Source of the DNA: an uncultured Candidatus Actinomarina sp.
GTDB taxonomy: Bacteria; Actinomycetota; Acidimicrobiia; Actinomarinales; Actinomarinaceae
DNA: 56,191 bases
Reading direction: 5' to 3'
Assembly: GCA_902609285.1 (NCBI GenBank)
Contig: CACLRL010000008.1
Span: 1-56,191 of the forward strand
Within the stretch, counting starts at the first letter, position 1, and each line of letters opens with the position of its first letter. This document shows positions 34,836 to 43,785 of the stretch, in pieces. A program made the position numbers and the translations under genes. The notes beneath the pieces are model-generated. The model had not been told where the DNA came from and did no database searches. It saw only the letters and a program-made list of their open reading frames with translations.

Positions 34836-35845
34836 GTGAAAATTTGAACAATAATTAAACCATTAGGGCCAGATATAATTCCGATACCTATTCGTTTAAA
34901 CTCTGAGTCTAAAATTGTGTCACGGTGTGATTCGGAACCCATCAAGCTTTCATGGCCTGAATATATAGTTGAAGCCATGGCCAAATTTTCTCCTATTAAC
35001 CGTGGAGGTGGGTAACCAACCTGTAGTAATCGTTCTGTTACTAGATTTCCATTGCTTGGATCTTTATGACACCAAAAACCTTCTAGATACATTTTCTTTG
35101 CATAATCATTTGCGATATTTGATAATGTTTGTGAAAACTCCAAGGGGTCAGAATTTACATTAATTCTCTCAATATTCACAAGTTCGAATAATTCACTTAT
35201 TTCTTTTTGCTTAGATATTAATTTAGCTTCAGAAAATGAGGGAATTTCTAAACATCCTGATTCATTCAGGGATATTGAGGTTTTTCCTGTAAGTTCTTTA
35301 ATATTTGATGTTATTTTTAGAATATCTGTTCCAGTTATCACTTCAAGGGATTGCTGGGGTACCCCATCAGAATTTAAATAAAAAGATACAATATTTGATT
35401 CTTTAATATTTTGCTCAAGATAAATTGGGAGCGACAAAAGAGAGATTATTGTAAAGAAAAATGTTAATACTAAATTGCTCAAAACTAGCGAACCTATACT
35501 TCCCAATAATTTATTTCCAATATCTTTTTTTGAGTCTTGTCGATAAATAAATGTTTGAAATAATGAACTGAGTGTTAGAACAGAGATAAATATTGTTACC
35601 CCAGCAAATATTTGAGATGTAAGTTGGTTTGAATTTAGCCAACTACTTATATACTCGCCAATTGTAATAGAATATGTAAAACTTAAATAAATTGATATTA
35701 AAAAAGTTATTAAATAGTAAATAATCAAGACTGAACCACGTTTCCATCCAAAATAAATTAGATAAATAATAAATAGGTATACGAAAATGTCTAAATAGTC
35801 TAAATTATTTAGAAAAACTAGTAAATTTTCGATATTTTCAAGCAT
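34832..35845 (-). CDS. CvpA-like membrane domain fused to CAP/SCP (YkwD-like) domain
   Basis: N-terminal part (about residues 1-150) has four to five membrane helices of the CvpA type (YFGWKRGSVLIIYYLITFLI). The C-terminal part (about 215-337) is a CAP domain: an NIERIN-type start, WCHKDPSNG, GENLAMAS and SESHRDTILDSEFKRIGIG. The CAP domain is expected outside the cell. The ATG at 35845 is chosen; an ATG 63 bases upstream falls inside a leader hairpin of the divergent gene. Likely role in envelope or cell-wall processes; the activity of bacterial CAP domains is mostly unknown. Confidence 0.8.
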   Translation of the reverse strand: MLENIENLLVFLNNLDYLDIFVYLFIIYLIYFGWKRGSVLIIYYLITFLISIYLSFTYSITIGEYISSWLNSNQLTSQIFAGVTIFISVLTLSSLFQTFIYRQDSKKDIGNKLLGSIGSLVLSNLVLTFFFTIISLLSLPIYLEQNIKESNIVSFYLNSDGVPQQSLEVITGTDILKITSNIKELTGKTSISLNESGCLEIPSFSEAKLISKQKEISELFELVNIERINVNSDPLEFSQTLSNIANDYAKKMYLEGFWCHKDPSNGNLVTERLLQVGYPPPRLIGENLAMASTIYSGHESLMGSESHRDTILDSEFKRIGIGIISGPNGLIIVQIFT

Positions 35846-35906
35846 TTTTAAAAATTTTTTGTATCTGCTATTGAAGAGTACACAAATTACGCTATTGTTG
35901 TAATAC

Positions 35907-35933
35907 ATTCCTACAAATATGTAGGAATTTTTT
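35907..35933 (+). promoter_or_regulatory. terminator-like hairpin in the livK leader
   Basis: ATTCCTACA-AATA-TGTAGGAAT, a perfect 9-bp stem followed by TTTTTT on the plus strand, with no plus-strand gene ending before it. It therefore lies in the 5' leader of livK, ending 27 bases before the ATG, and looks like an attenuator or leader regulatory element. It could also be an operator. Confidence 0.55.
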
Positions 35934-35935
35934 AA

Positions 35936-35950
35936 TTTCAGTGACTGAAA
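35936..35950. promoter_or_regulatory. inverted repeat next to the livK ribosome site
   Basis: TTTCAGT-G-ACTGAAA: 7-bp arms around one base, overlapping the start of the AAAGGAAA ribosome site of livK. It could be a repressor site or, in RNA, a small structure controlling translation. No known motif was recognised. Confidence 0.4.
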
Positions 35951-35959
35951 GGAAATTAT

Positions 35960-37252
35960 ATGAGAAATCGCAAAGCTTTAGCTTTGTTTGCGGTTTTAGC
36001 GTTAATCGCTGCGGCCTGTGGTGGGTCTGACGGTGGATCTGATGATGCTGTAGAAGAAGTAGTTGAAACTACTGAAGCTCCAGCTGAAGAAGCCACTACT
36101 ACTACAGCTGCTCCTGCAAGTGACCCACTGATATTGGCATCATTAATGCCATTATCTGGTGACTTAGCTTCGTTAGGACCTGGTATTGCACTAGGCGCTG
36201 CTCTCGCTGTACAGCAAATAAACGCTGCTGGCGGTATAAACGGCCAAGATGTTGTCTTAATAGAAGGCGACAGTGGTTGTGATGGAGCTGTTGCTTTAAC
36301 AAGCCTCAATGATGTAATTGCACAAGGTGCACAAGGTGTTATGGGAGCCGCATGTAGCGGTACCTCACTAGCAATACTTGACACTGCAATTGCTGCTGAA
36401 GTTGTTATGGTATCTCCATCAAATACAAGTCCTCAATTTACCAAAATGGATAAAAAAGGATTTTATGCAAGAACTGCTCCTTCCGATCTTTTACAAGGTG
36501 ATGTATTAGCATCTCTACTTGTTGAAGATGGTGTAGAGACAGTTTCAATTATTTCAAGAGCAGACTCTTATGGTAGAGGTCTAGCAGAAGCTACTGCAGC
36601 TGCATTTGAAGCAGCAGGTGGAACAGTTAAAACAATTGTTTACCATGCTACAGATGCATCAGAATTTAGTTCTGAAGTAACGGCTGTAGGTAAAGGTGGA
36701 GCTGACGCTATTGTAGGAATCTTGTTTCCAGAAACTGGTTGTGGAGTTTTACAACCTGCTTTCGAACAAGGATTACTTGACTCACCTTGGTACATGACCG
36801 ACGGTGTTAAAGATGCTGGTCTTGCATCATTGTGTGGACTAGGTACCGCACTTGATGGATTCAAAGGTACTGCACCTGGATCTGCAGCTGGTGAAGCAAA
36901 AGATGCTTTCGAAGCTGCTTACGCTGGTGTAAGTGAAGATGGATCACCAACATTTATATTTGCTCCTCAAGCATATGATGCTGTCATGTTAATGGCAATA
37001 TCAGCTGCTGCTAATGGTGTAACTGGACCTGCAATAGCTTCAGGACTAGTTGAAGCATCATCTGGTGGAGAAAAATGTATAGGTGTTAGTTGTATAGCGC
37101 TTGCTGCTGACGGTGTTGATGTAGACTATGTTGGAGCTTCCGGTGAGATTGAATTAAATCAAGCTGGTGACCCAACTGCTGCTACATATGACATATGGAC
37201 AACAGAAGGTGACACTAACCCAGTTCTAAAATCAGTAGATTTTGGTTCATAA
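35960..37252 (+). CDS. livK: branched-chain amino acid-type ABC substrate-binding lipoprotein
   Basis: Extracytoplasmic binding protein (430 residues) of the LivK type-I fold. Signal peptide with lipobox LIAAAC (Cys20), then an acidic Thr/Ala/Glu linker (DDAVEEVVETTEAPAEEATT). The mature start LILASLMPLSGDLASLGP and INAAGGINGQDVVLIEGDS are typical. Cognate permeases and ATPases are the convergent livHMGF genes. Noticeably richer in Ala/Gly and GC than its neighbours, as are the other binding-protein genes here. Ligand not determined; amino acids, amides or urea are all possible for this family. Confidence 0.9.
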   Translation: MRNRKALALFAVLALIAAACGGSDGGSDDAVEEVVETTEAPAEEATTTTAAPASDPLILASLMPLSGDLASLGPGIALGAALAVQQINAAGGINGQDVVLIEGDSGCDGAVALTSLNDVIAQGAQGVMGAACSGTSLAILDTAIAAEVVMVSPSNTSPQFTKMDKKGFYARTAPSDLLQGDVLASLLVEDGVETVSIISRADSYGRGLAEATAAAFEAAGGTVKTIVYHATDASEFSSEVTAVGKGGADAIVGILFPETGCGVLQPAFEQGLLDSPWYMTDGVKDAGLASLCGLGTALDGFKGTAPGSAAGEAKDAFEAAYAGVSEDGSPTFIFAPQAYDAVMLMAISAAANGVTGPAIASGLVEASSGGEKCIGVSCIALAADGVDVDYVGASGEIELNQAGDPTAATYDIWTTEGDTNPVLKSVDFGS

Positions 37253-37267
37253 AATTTAATTAATTTT

Positions 37268-37297
37268 AAAAGAGCCTGTCAAAGACAGGCTCTTTTT
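37268..37297. terminator. bidirectional terminator between livK and livF
   Basis: AGAGCCTGTC-AAA-GACAGGCTCT followed by a run of T, and preceded by A residues, so it works in both directions. The stem is extended by A-T pairs. It serves livK on the plus strand and the end of livF on the minus strand. Confidence 0.93.
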
Positions 37298-38014
37298 TTA
37301 TAACTTACCTAAATATAAATCGACAACTCTTGAATCATTCAAAAGATCTTCGCCCTGACCCTGATAAGCATTTCTTCCCTGATCTAAAACGTAACCTCTA
37401 TTACTAAAATTTAAAGCCCTTTTGGCATTTTGCTCGACAAGCAAAATAGAAACTCCTGAGTTGTTGATTGTTTTTATTGTTTCAAATACTTCTTCAATAG
37501 CTACTGGAGATAAGCCTGCAGAAGGTTCATCCAACAGTAATAATGAAGGTGATGTTACAAGAGCCCTTGCTAAAGCAAGAATTTGTCTTTGGCCACCAGA
37601 TAAATTTCCTGCTTTATCTTTTCTTCGATCTTTAAGAAGTGAAAACTGATTAAATATATCTGATATTGTTGACTTTCCTTTGTTGCCGATTGTCCAGGCT
37701 CCAATTTCTAGATTTTCTTCAATTGTTAGTGATGGAAAGACATTTTCAACCTGTGGCACATATGCAACACCTTCTTCAACAATTTTATATGTTGGAGTCT
37801 TAGTTTTTTCGATTCCATTAATAAAAAATCTTCCAGCTGAAATATTAATTATTCCCATGATTGCTTTTAACAACGTTGATTTTCCAGCACCGTTAGGTCC
37901 AATAATTGAAACAATCTCATTCTGACTTACAACAAGATCTACACCTTGTAATATATCAAGATCTTTTACATATCCAGCTGCAATACCATTGCATTCTAAA
38001 ATTGGTTTATTCAT
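37298..38014 (-). CDS. livF: branched-chain amino acid-type ABC transporter ATPase LivF
   Basis: ATPase of 238 residues. Walker A IIGPNGAGKSTLL, signature LSGGQRQILALARAL, Walker B LLLLDEPSAGLSP and H-loop ILLVEQNAKRAL; the VEQN variant is typical of LivF. The ATG overlaps the livG end by eight bases. Last gene of the livHMGF operon; the stop lies in the shared terminator. Confidence 0.94.
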   Translation of the reverse strand: MNKPILECNGIAAGYVKDLDILQGVDLVVSQNEIVSIIGPNGAGKSTLLKAIMGIINISAGRFFINGIEKTKTPTYKIVEEGVAYVPQVENVFPSLTIEENLEIGAWTIGNKGKSTISDIFNQFSLLKDRRKDKAGNLSGGQRQILALARALVTSPSLLLLDEPSAGLSPVAIEEVFETIKTINNSGVSILLVEQNAKRALNFSNRGYVLDQGRNAYQGQGEDLLNDSRVVDLYLGKL

Positions 38015-38765
38015 TACCAGATCCTAAATATGCTTCTATGACTTTTGGATCTTTTCGAACTTTTTCTGGATTCCCGTCAGCAATTACAGAACCTTCAGCC
38101 AAAACAATAACTCTTTCAGAAATTTTCATCACCGCTTCAATGTTATGCTCAACCATAATAATTGTTATTCCCTGATCGGAAAGTTTTTGAATAATTGATA
38201 ATATCTCTTCAGCTAATTTTGGATTTACACCTGCTAGTGGTTCATCTAAAAGTAAAATTTTAGGATCATTAATTATTGATCTTCCGAGTTCTAACAACTT
38301 TTTTTGGCCACCTGAGAGTTCTCTAGCATAAGAATCAGCCATGTGATCAATATTTAAGTCTTTCATAATTTCAAATGCTTTTTCTCTAATCAAATTTTCA
38401 TTGTTCTTTTGTGTAGATAGTTTCATCAATGATCTAAACAGCGAGTCATTTTTTGTGTTAGACCCAGAAAACATCATATTTTCAATTACTGTCATCCTGT
38501 CAAAAACTTTTGTCAGCTGAAAAGTTCTAACCATTCCTTGTCTTGCAATTGAAAATGGTTGACTATTTGTAATATTTTTTTCATTTAAAAAAACTTTGCC
38601 TTCATCGCCTTCTGTGAATCCAGAAATTAAGTCAAAAAAAGTCGTTTTTCCTGCTCCATTTGGACCAATTATCGAAGTTAATTGATTTTGCTCAAATGAA
38701 ATATCATCAATATCAACAGCTTTAACACCTCCAAACCTTTTTCGTAAGTTATGAACTTTTAACAT
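38007..38765 (-). CDS. livG: branched-chain amino acid-type ABC transporter ATPase LivG
   Basis: ATPase of 252 residues. Walker A IIGPNGAGKTTFF, the LivG-type segment GMVRTFQLTKVFDRMTVIENM, signature ELSGGQKKLLELGRS, Walker B ILLLDEPLAGVNP and H-loop IIMVEHNIEAVM. Overlaps livM by 17 bases and livF by eight, so expression is coupled. Confidence 0.94.
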   Translation of the reverse strand: MLKVHNLRKRFGGVKAVDIDDISFEQNQLTSIIGPNGAGKTTFFDLISGFTEGDEGKVFLNEKNITNSQPFSIARQGMVRTFQLTKVFDRMTVIENMMFSGSNTKNDSLFRSLMKLSTQKNNENLIREKAFEIMKDLNIDHMADSYARELSGGQKKLLELGRSIINDPKILLLDEPLAGVNPKLAEEILSIIQKLSDQGITIIMVEHNIEAVMKISERVIVLAEGSVIADGNPEKVRKDPKVIEAYLGSGNE

Positions 38766-39810
38766 CTAACAATAACTCTTCTTTTTTGCCAAGTAACCCA
38801 CTTGGTCTAAATATCATTAAAAGCATTATGAGTAATCCAACAAGAATAAATCTTACGCCAGCTAGTTGTTGACCATTTGCATTTTCAAAAATTAATTGAG
38901 CTAATCTGTCTGTTTCTGAAATTATTACCCAAAATATAATTGATCCAAATATAGGGCCAGTTAAACTTCCGACACCACCTAAAATCATTATTGCCCATAT
39001 GTAGAAGGTAAGTAAAGGAACAAATGTAGTAGTTTGTAAAGAGCCATAATTAAATGCAAGAAATACTCCAGCTAACCCTGCTATTCCAGCTCCCAACATA
39101 AAACTCTGTAACTTTAACCATATAGCATTTTTTCCAAGAGCTCTTACAGCATCTTCATCTTCCCTAACTGCTCGGAGTGCTCTGCCCCATGGAGAATTGA
39201 TAAGTCGTCTCAGAAGGATTAGAACTATAAATATTGAAATCCAAGATAATAACCCTACCCACATTTGAGAAGAATTTAGCTCAAATCTTTCAGAAAAATT
39301 AATCAAAAATTCAGGTTTATAAATTTGTAGAGACTCAGAAAAATTTATAATTCCGTAAACACCTCCAGTTACTGACTCTAAATCTCTAACAAGTAGTCTA
39401 AAAATTTCTGCAGCAGCAATTGTTACAATAGCTAGATAATCGCCCCTAAGTCTTATTGCTGGTAATCCCAACAATAAACCAAACAACGCAGCTGCGATAA
39501 TTCCTATAACCAAAGCTGGAAAAAATGTTAAACCTGTATCGGTAATTTCACCTTCCCTTCCAGCAGCATGTGGAATTAATAATAGAGTTACATATGCTCC
39601 AACACCCATAAACGAGGCATGCCCAAAATTTAATAAGCCAGTAAGTCCAAAATGTACATTTAAACCTATTGCTGCAAGTCCATATATTCCAGCAAAAGTT
39701 AATAAGTTAAATAAAATTCTTAATGGACCTTCCTCATTTAATATGAAGACCAAATAAATTGATCCTGCAGTTAAAAAAATTGTCATCAAAAATTTTGCAG
39801 ATATTCTCAA
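38749..39810 (-). CDS. livM: branched-chain amino acid-type ABC transporter permease LivM
   Basis: Permease of 353 residues with about nine hydrophobic segments. Family motifs: GLTGLLNFGHASFMGVGAY, LPAIRLRGDYLAIVTIAAAE and the ATPase-contacting loop SPWGRALRAVREDEDAVRALG (residues about 225-245, given in part). ATG overlaps the livH stop (ATGA-like). Partner of LivH. Confidence 0.94.
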   Translation of the reverse strand: MRISAKFLMTIFLTAGSIYLVFILNEEGPLRILFNLLTFAGIYGLAAIGLNVHFGLTGLLNFGHASFMGVGAYVTLLLIPHAAGREGEITDTGLTFFPALVIGIIAAALFGLLLGLPAIRLRGDYLAIVTIAAAEIFRLLVRDLESVTGGVYGIINFSESLQIYKPEFLINFSERFELNSSQMWVGLLSWISIFIVLILLRRLINSPWGRALRAVREDEDAVRALGKNAIWLKLQSFMLGAGIAGLAGVFLAFNYGSLQTTTFVPLLTFYIWAIMILGGVGSLTGPIFGSIIFWVIISETDRLAQLIFENANGQQLAGVRFILVGLLIMLLMIFRPSGLLGKKEELLLDVKSS

Positions 39811-40724
39811 GATATTCTCTCTTTTTGTCCAAAAATTCCTTGAGGGCGAAATAGTAAAATTAAAATCATTATTGCTAATGCGACAGCATTTTTTGCTTCT
39901 GTATGACCCTCCATAAAGGGTAGAGCTACAGATACCTGAACAAAAATTCCAATCAGCAATCCGCCTACCATTGCTCCAAACGAAGTTCCTATTCCCCCTA
40001 ATACCGTTCCTGCAAAAATTAACAAAAGAATTAAAAAACCCATATTGTATCGGACATCATTAATAATTGCCTGAAAAATCCCTGCTAATCCAGCGAGCAT
40101 GCTTGATGCAATCCATGTAAACAGAATGATGTTGTCTGAATTTATTCCAGATACATTAGCTAACTCATTGGAGTCTCTTACAGCTCTCATTGCTTTTCCG
40201 ATCTTTGTATAAGAAAGAAATAGTCCAATAAAAATCATTACAATAAGGCCAGCAATCAAAACTTGAAAATTTCTCGGTGTCATATCAAAGAATAAATAGG
40301 TTTGTCTTCTCTCAAGTTCTAACGGAAAATTTTGAACTCTGCCAGTGGCAAAAAGAAGATATAAGTGTCTAAAAAATATTGATAGGCCAATTGTTACAAC
40401 TAACACTGCAATATTTCCAACTTCAGACTTTCGCAAAGGTCTAAATAGAAAGATTTCAAGTAAGCCACCAAAGATTCCACATATAAGGATTGCTATTAAA
40501 ATCGAAATTGAAAAGTTCATACCTAAAGGTGCAAATCTATCTAGGAACAAAATTTTTGAATCAATTGGGTTTGAAAAAAATAGTGTCATTATTGCACCTA
40601 AAGCAATAATTTCACCATGTGCAAAATTTACTATCCTTGTTACACCATAAAGCAAAGATAAAGCCACTGAAGCAACAGAAATTATGATACCAAGCAAAAG
40701 GCCATTCCCAAATTGTTCTATCAC
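39807..40724 (-). CDS. livH: branched-chain amino acid-type ABC transporter permease LivH
   Basis: Permease of 305 residues with about eight membrane helices. Conserved segments: LYGVTRIVNFAHGEIIALGA near the N-terminus, the contact loop TKIGKAMRAVRDSNELANVSG, and FAGTVLGGIGTSFGAMVGG. Located six bases after the stop of the unknown membrane protein upstream, which is thus in the same operon. Confidence 0.94.
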   Translation of the reverse strand: MIEQFGNGLLLGIIISVASVALSLLYGVTRIVNFAHGEIIALGAIMTLFFSNPIDSKILFLDRFAPLGMNFSISILIAILICGIFGGLLEIFLFRPLRKSEVGNIAVLVVTIGLSIFFRHLYLLFATGRVQNFPLELERRQTYLFFDMTPRNFQVLIAGLIVMIFIGLFLSYTKIGKAMRAVRDSNELANVSGINSDNIILFTWIASSMLAGLAGIFQAIINDVRYNMGFLILLLIFAGTVLGGIGTSFGAMVGGLLIGIFVQVSVALPFMEGHTEAKNAVALAIMILILLFRPQGIFGQKERIS

Positions 40725-40730
40725 ACTGTT

Positions 40731-41576
40731 TTATCCATCCTTAAATAATACTTGTGAACCATCAATAATATCAATTACTAAACTATAGGTTTTCTCTGGT
40801 GAGTTGAGTATTCCTACCGTTGCCTCTAGCCAACTGCTAGGTGTTTCAGCTTGTCCTATTATTAAAATTGAAAGATTGTCTGAGACTGTTATCTCATAAT
40901 TTCCACTGATAATTAAATTTTCCATTTTAAGCTTATCTCCAAGAAATATTTGCCCTGTACCTGATAGTTTTGAAGGTAATAACGATAGATTGTCTAGATA
41001 TATCGTAGAATCAATTGAAAAAATATCAAGTTCCCATAAGTTTCTATCTCCTAATCTAATATCCCAACCCTTGACTTTAAATAAGCTACTTGTATCAATT
41101 TCTCTAAAGATTACCGCTCTAGGATTACCTACTAATGTTTCAATAGATTCTGGATAACCAACTTTGCCAGGTCTGTCAATAATGTCTACAGAATATCCGA
41201 AACCATTAAAAGAACTTAGATCTAATGTACCATCAATATCTATTGAAAAATTATATTGAAAATCAGTACTAAGATCAGAGTTTTCAAAAAAAGATTCATC
41301 TTGATATGTCGATAAAAATCTTGAATCAAATATGTGAGCAAAAGAAAATATTGTGACAACTATTATCAATATAATATTTACAAAATTACCTAAAGTTTCT
41401 TTAAATTCTGAATTCCGAAAAATCACTACTAACAATATTGGAAGAACTGTTAGTGGCCAGTAATCTAGATAGTCGTAAATAATTGATGGTCTCAAATAAC
41501 CTATGAAATATAAAGAGATTTGTAAAAGTATAAGAGTAAATAATGTGACTCTAATTGTATTTTGGTAATTATTCAC
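40731..41576 (-). CDS. membrane-anchored beta-rich protein of unknown function in the liv operon
   Basis: 281 residues. Three hydrophobic segments in the first 85 residues (TLFTLILLQISLYFIGYL, WPLTVLPILLVVIF, NIILIIVVTIFSFAHIF) are followed by a beta-rich part with many short alternating segments (LSGTGQIFLGDKLKMENLI, SGNYEITVSDNLSILIIG), resembling adhesion/LiaF-like repeat folds. The GTG start lies only four bases after the encoded 3' end of tRNA-Thr, leaving no room for a ribosome site. Directly precedes livH. I do not recognise the family. Confidence 0.65.
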   Translation of the reverse strand: MNNYQNTIRVTLFTLILLQISLYFIGYLRPSIIYDYLDYWPLTVLPILLVVIFRNSEFKETLGNFVNIILIIVVTIFSFAHIFDSRFLSTYQDESFFENSDLSTDFQYNFSIDIDGTLDLSSFNGFGYSVDIIDRPGKVGYPESIETLVGNPRAVIFREIDTSSLFKVKGWDIRLGDRNLWELDIFSIDSTIYLDNLSLLPSKLSGTGQIFLGDKLKMENLIISGNYEITVSDNLSILIIGQAETPSSWLEATVGILNSPEKTYSLVIDIIDGSQVLFKDG

Positions 41577-41580
41577 TTTG

Positions 41581-41652
41581 AGCCGGAGAGGGGAGTTGAA
41601 CCCCTGACCTGCCGCTTACAAGGCGGCTGCTCTACCACTGAGCTACTCCGGC
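41581..41652 (-). tRNA. tRNA-Thr (anticodon TGT)
   Basis: Complete cloverleaf on the minus strand: acceptor GCCGGAG pairs with CTCCGGC; D arm GCTC-AGTGGTAGA-GC; anticodon stem GCCGC/GCGGC with loop CTTGTAA, giving anticodon TGT (reads ACA); T arm AGGGG-TTCAACT-CCCCT. The CCA end is not encoded (TCAAA follows). It sits between rlmB and the liv operon on the same strand. Confidence 0.96.
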
Positions 41653-41690
41653 GAATATCTAAATATTAGCAAGAATGGAATCTGAACAAA

Positions 41691-42422
41691 TTAATTTTTT
41701 ATAAATATATGTTGCATTGCTATGCCAGCTGCAACAGATACATTCAGAGATTCAATTTTATCTGTAGTAGAAATATTTAATACTTCATCTAATTTATTTT
41801 GAATCTCATTACTAAGACCGTTTTCTTCAGAACCAATAAAAAAAGCTAAGAGCTGATTTCCAACATCAAAATTCTGTATTGATTGATTGCCGTTCATATC
41901 TAATCCAATAGTCCAAATATCCATTGATTGAAATTTTTTTATTAAAGTAAAAATTGATTTGTATTCAACAATATCTATTTTCTCCAAACCTCCAGAAGAT
42001 ATTTTAAAAGTTCTCTCATTAAGTCTTGCCGATCTTCTTTCTGGAATGCACATGACATTAAAATCAAAAGATGCAGCTGAACGAGCAATTGCTCCTAAAT
42101 TATTTGTGTCTTGAATATGATCACAAACTATGAAGTTTGTTTTGGAAAATCTTCCTAAATCTGAATCGTTAAATATTTTTTTTGGGTTACAAATAGCTGC
42201 AATATATTCAGTTGATTTAAATTTCCAATTTTTATTATCCTTTACTACTTTAATATTTATCTTTTTAAGATCAGCAAGTTCTATTAAATCGTTTATTTTT
42301 TTTGATTGTAAATTTTTTTCTTTAATGTAAATTGCTTCAACTCTATGGTTTTCTAGGGCAGCATTTACAGAATTGTAACCCTCAACTATTTTTCCAATAC
42401 CATCCAACATTTTCACCATCAT
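41691..42422 (-). CDS. rlmB: 23S rRNA 2'-O-methyltransferase, RlmB/TrmH family
   Basis: SPOUT-fold RNA methyltransferase, about 243 residues. N-terminal substrate-binding part (EGYNSVNAALENHRVEAIYI) and the three knot motifs CDHIQDTNNLGAIARSAA, FIGSEENGLS and SLNVSVAAGIAM. The 5' end overlaps cysS by 41 bases; ATG codons at 42422, 42419 and 42410 are all possible and the last gives the smallest overlap. The cysS-rlmB pairing is the standard actinobacterial order. Exact RNA target inferred from the family. Confidence 0.9.
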   Translation of the reverse strand: MMVKMLDGIGKIVEGYNSVNAALENHRVEAIYIKEKNLQSKKINDLIELADLKKINIKVVKDNKNWKFKSTEYIAAICNPKKIFNDSDLGRFSKTNFIVCDHIQDTNNLGAIARSAASFDFNVMCIPERRSARLNERTFKISSGGLEKIDIVEYKSIFTLIKKFQSMDIWTIGLDMNGNQSIQNFDVGNQLLAFFIGSEENGLSNEIQNKLDEVLNISTTDKIESLNVSVAAGIAMQHIFIKN

Positions 42423-43785
42423 TAATAACTATTCCTATTTTCAAAATAGAATCTCTCATTTCGTCTGCTTCTCCATATTTTTTTTCATTCCTCAATTTAT
42501 TTCTAATTGAAATAAAATCATTCATTGCCGTGCCGATTTCAGTAAATTTAATATCATACATCGAAAAAAATTCAGATAATATTTTTTCATCATTAATGCT
42601 ATGATCCGACAACTTAAGCTGAAAGCCCAATATTTCAAAAATATATTTAATTGTTTGTTTTCTTTGAGTTCCTTCAAGACCTTCAAGGTTATTAGATTCC
42701 TTTATCATTTGGAAAATTTCACCTAAAAGTTTTGGTGTATTCATATCATCATTCATACAAGCTTCAAAAATCTCTAAAACTTTGGGATCAACTGGATTTG
42801 ATTCAGTACCTTCCGTATATTGTCGAATATTATTTAGTGTTTTTTTAGATTCTTCTAATAAGTCCTGACTAAATTCTTGTGGGCTTCTGTAGTGAGCCCT
42901 TAAAAAGAAAAAGCGGACAACTTCTCCTCCATATTGGTTAATATATTCGTTGAGTAGCTTTACATTTCCATCAGATTTAGACATTTTCTTACCAGATAGA
43001 TTCAACATCCCATTATGAAGCCAATAATTTACAAAATTTTCATTCTTTTCAACCCCTTTAGACTGAGCAATTTCGTTTTCATGATGAGGAAAAATTAAAT
43101 CTATTCCACCACAGTGGAAATCAATAGTCTTACCAAGTGTTTGATTAATCATAGTTGAGCACTCTATATGCCATCCAGGACGCCCAACACCCCATGGCGA
43201 ATCCCATGAAGGTTCTCCCTCTTTTGAGAATTTCCATAATGCAAAATCTTCAGGACTTTTTTTATCTTCTTCAGTCTCTATTCGTGTTCCTGTTTTTACT
43301 TCCTCAGTGCTTCTACCAGATAATTTAAGATAATCATCAAAGTTTGAAACATCATAATAAACACCTGACTTTGTAATGTAGCCATATCCATTTTTGATTA
43401 ATTGATCAATATATTGAACGATTTCTGGTACGAAGGCAGTTGCTCTTGGTTCAATATCTGGAACTAAACAATTTAAATTTTCATGAGCTTGAACAAACTC
43501 TTCCCAAACACTTTCAGCGAGTTCTTTATAATTAATATTTTTTTCTTTTGACTTTTGGATTATCTTATCATCAATATCAGTAATATTTCTAACGTACAAA
43601 ACAGAATAATTTAAATGTTTTAAGTACCTAATAAAGAAATCAAAAACAACTGCTGACCTTCCATGTCCAAGGTGGGGTGATGATTGAACTGTAGGGCCAC
43701 ACAAATATATCCTGACGTCTTCTTGATTTAAGTTGACTGCTTCTTGTTGTTTTGTATAAGAATTGTATAAATTAAGCATCTTCAA
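42382..43785 (-). CDS. cysS: cysteinyl-tRNA synthetase
   Basis: Charges tRNA-Cys; 467 residues, normal for the family. Zinc-site cysteine in YLCGPTVQ, class I HIGH-type motif SPHLGHGRSA, zinc ligands in GWHIECSTM and HHENEIAQ, and KMSKS in GKKMSKSDGN. A DALR-type helical domain follows. The ATG overlaps the ispF end by 14 bases. Confidence 0.97.
   Translation of the reverse strand: MKMLNLYNSYTKQQEAVNLNQEDVRIYLCGPTVQSSPHLGHGRSAVVFDFFIRYLKHLNYSVLYVRNITDIDDKIIQKSKEKNINYKELAESVWEEFVQAHENLNCLVPDIEPRATAFVPEIVQYIDQLIKNGYGYITKSGVYYDVSNFDDYLKLSGRSTEEVKTGTRIETEEDKKSPEDFALWKFSKEGEPSWDSPWGVGRPGWHIECSTMINQTLGKTIDFHCGGIDLIFPHHENEIAQSKGVEKNENFVNYWLHNGMLNLSGKKMSKSDGNVKLLNEYINQYGGEVVRFFFLRAHYRSPQEFSQDLLEESKKTLNNIRQYTEGTESNPVDPKVLEIFEACMNDDMNTPKLLGEIFQMIKESNNLEGLEGTQRKQTIKYIFEILGFQLKLSDHSINDEKILSEFFSMYDIKFTEIGTAMNDFISIRNKLRNEKKYGEADEMRDSILKIGIVINDGENVGWYWKNS

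Noticed and set aside
35846-35908. Upstream extension of the CvpA-CAP protein to an ATG at 35908.
   Set aside because: The added 21 residues are not family-like and the ATG falls inside the livK leader hairpin.
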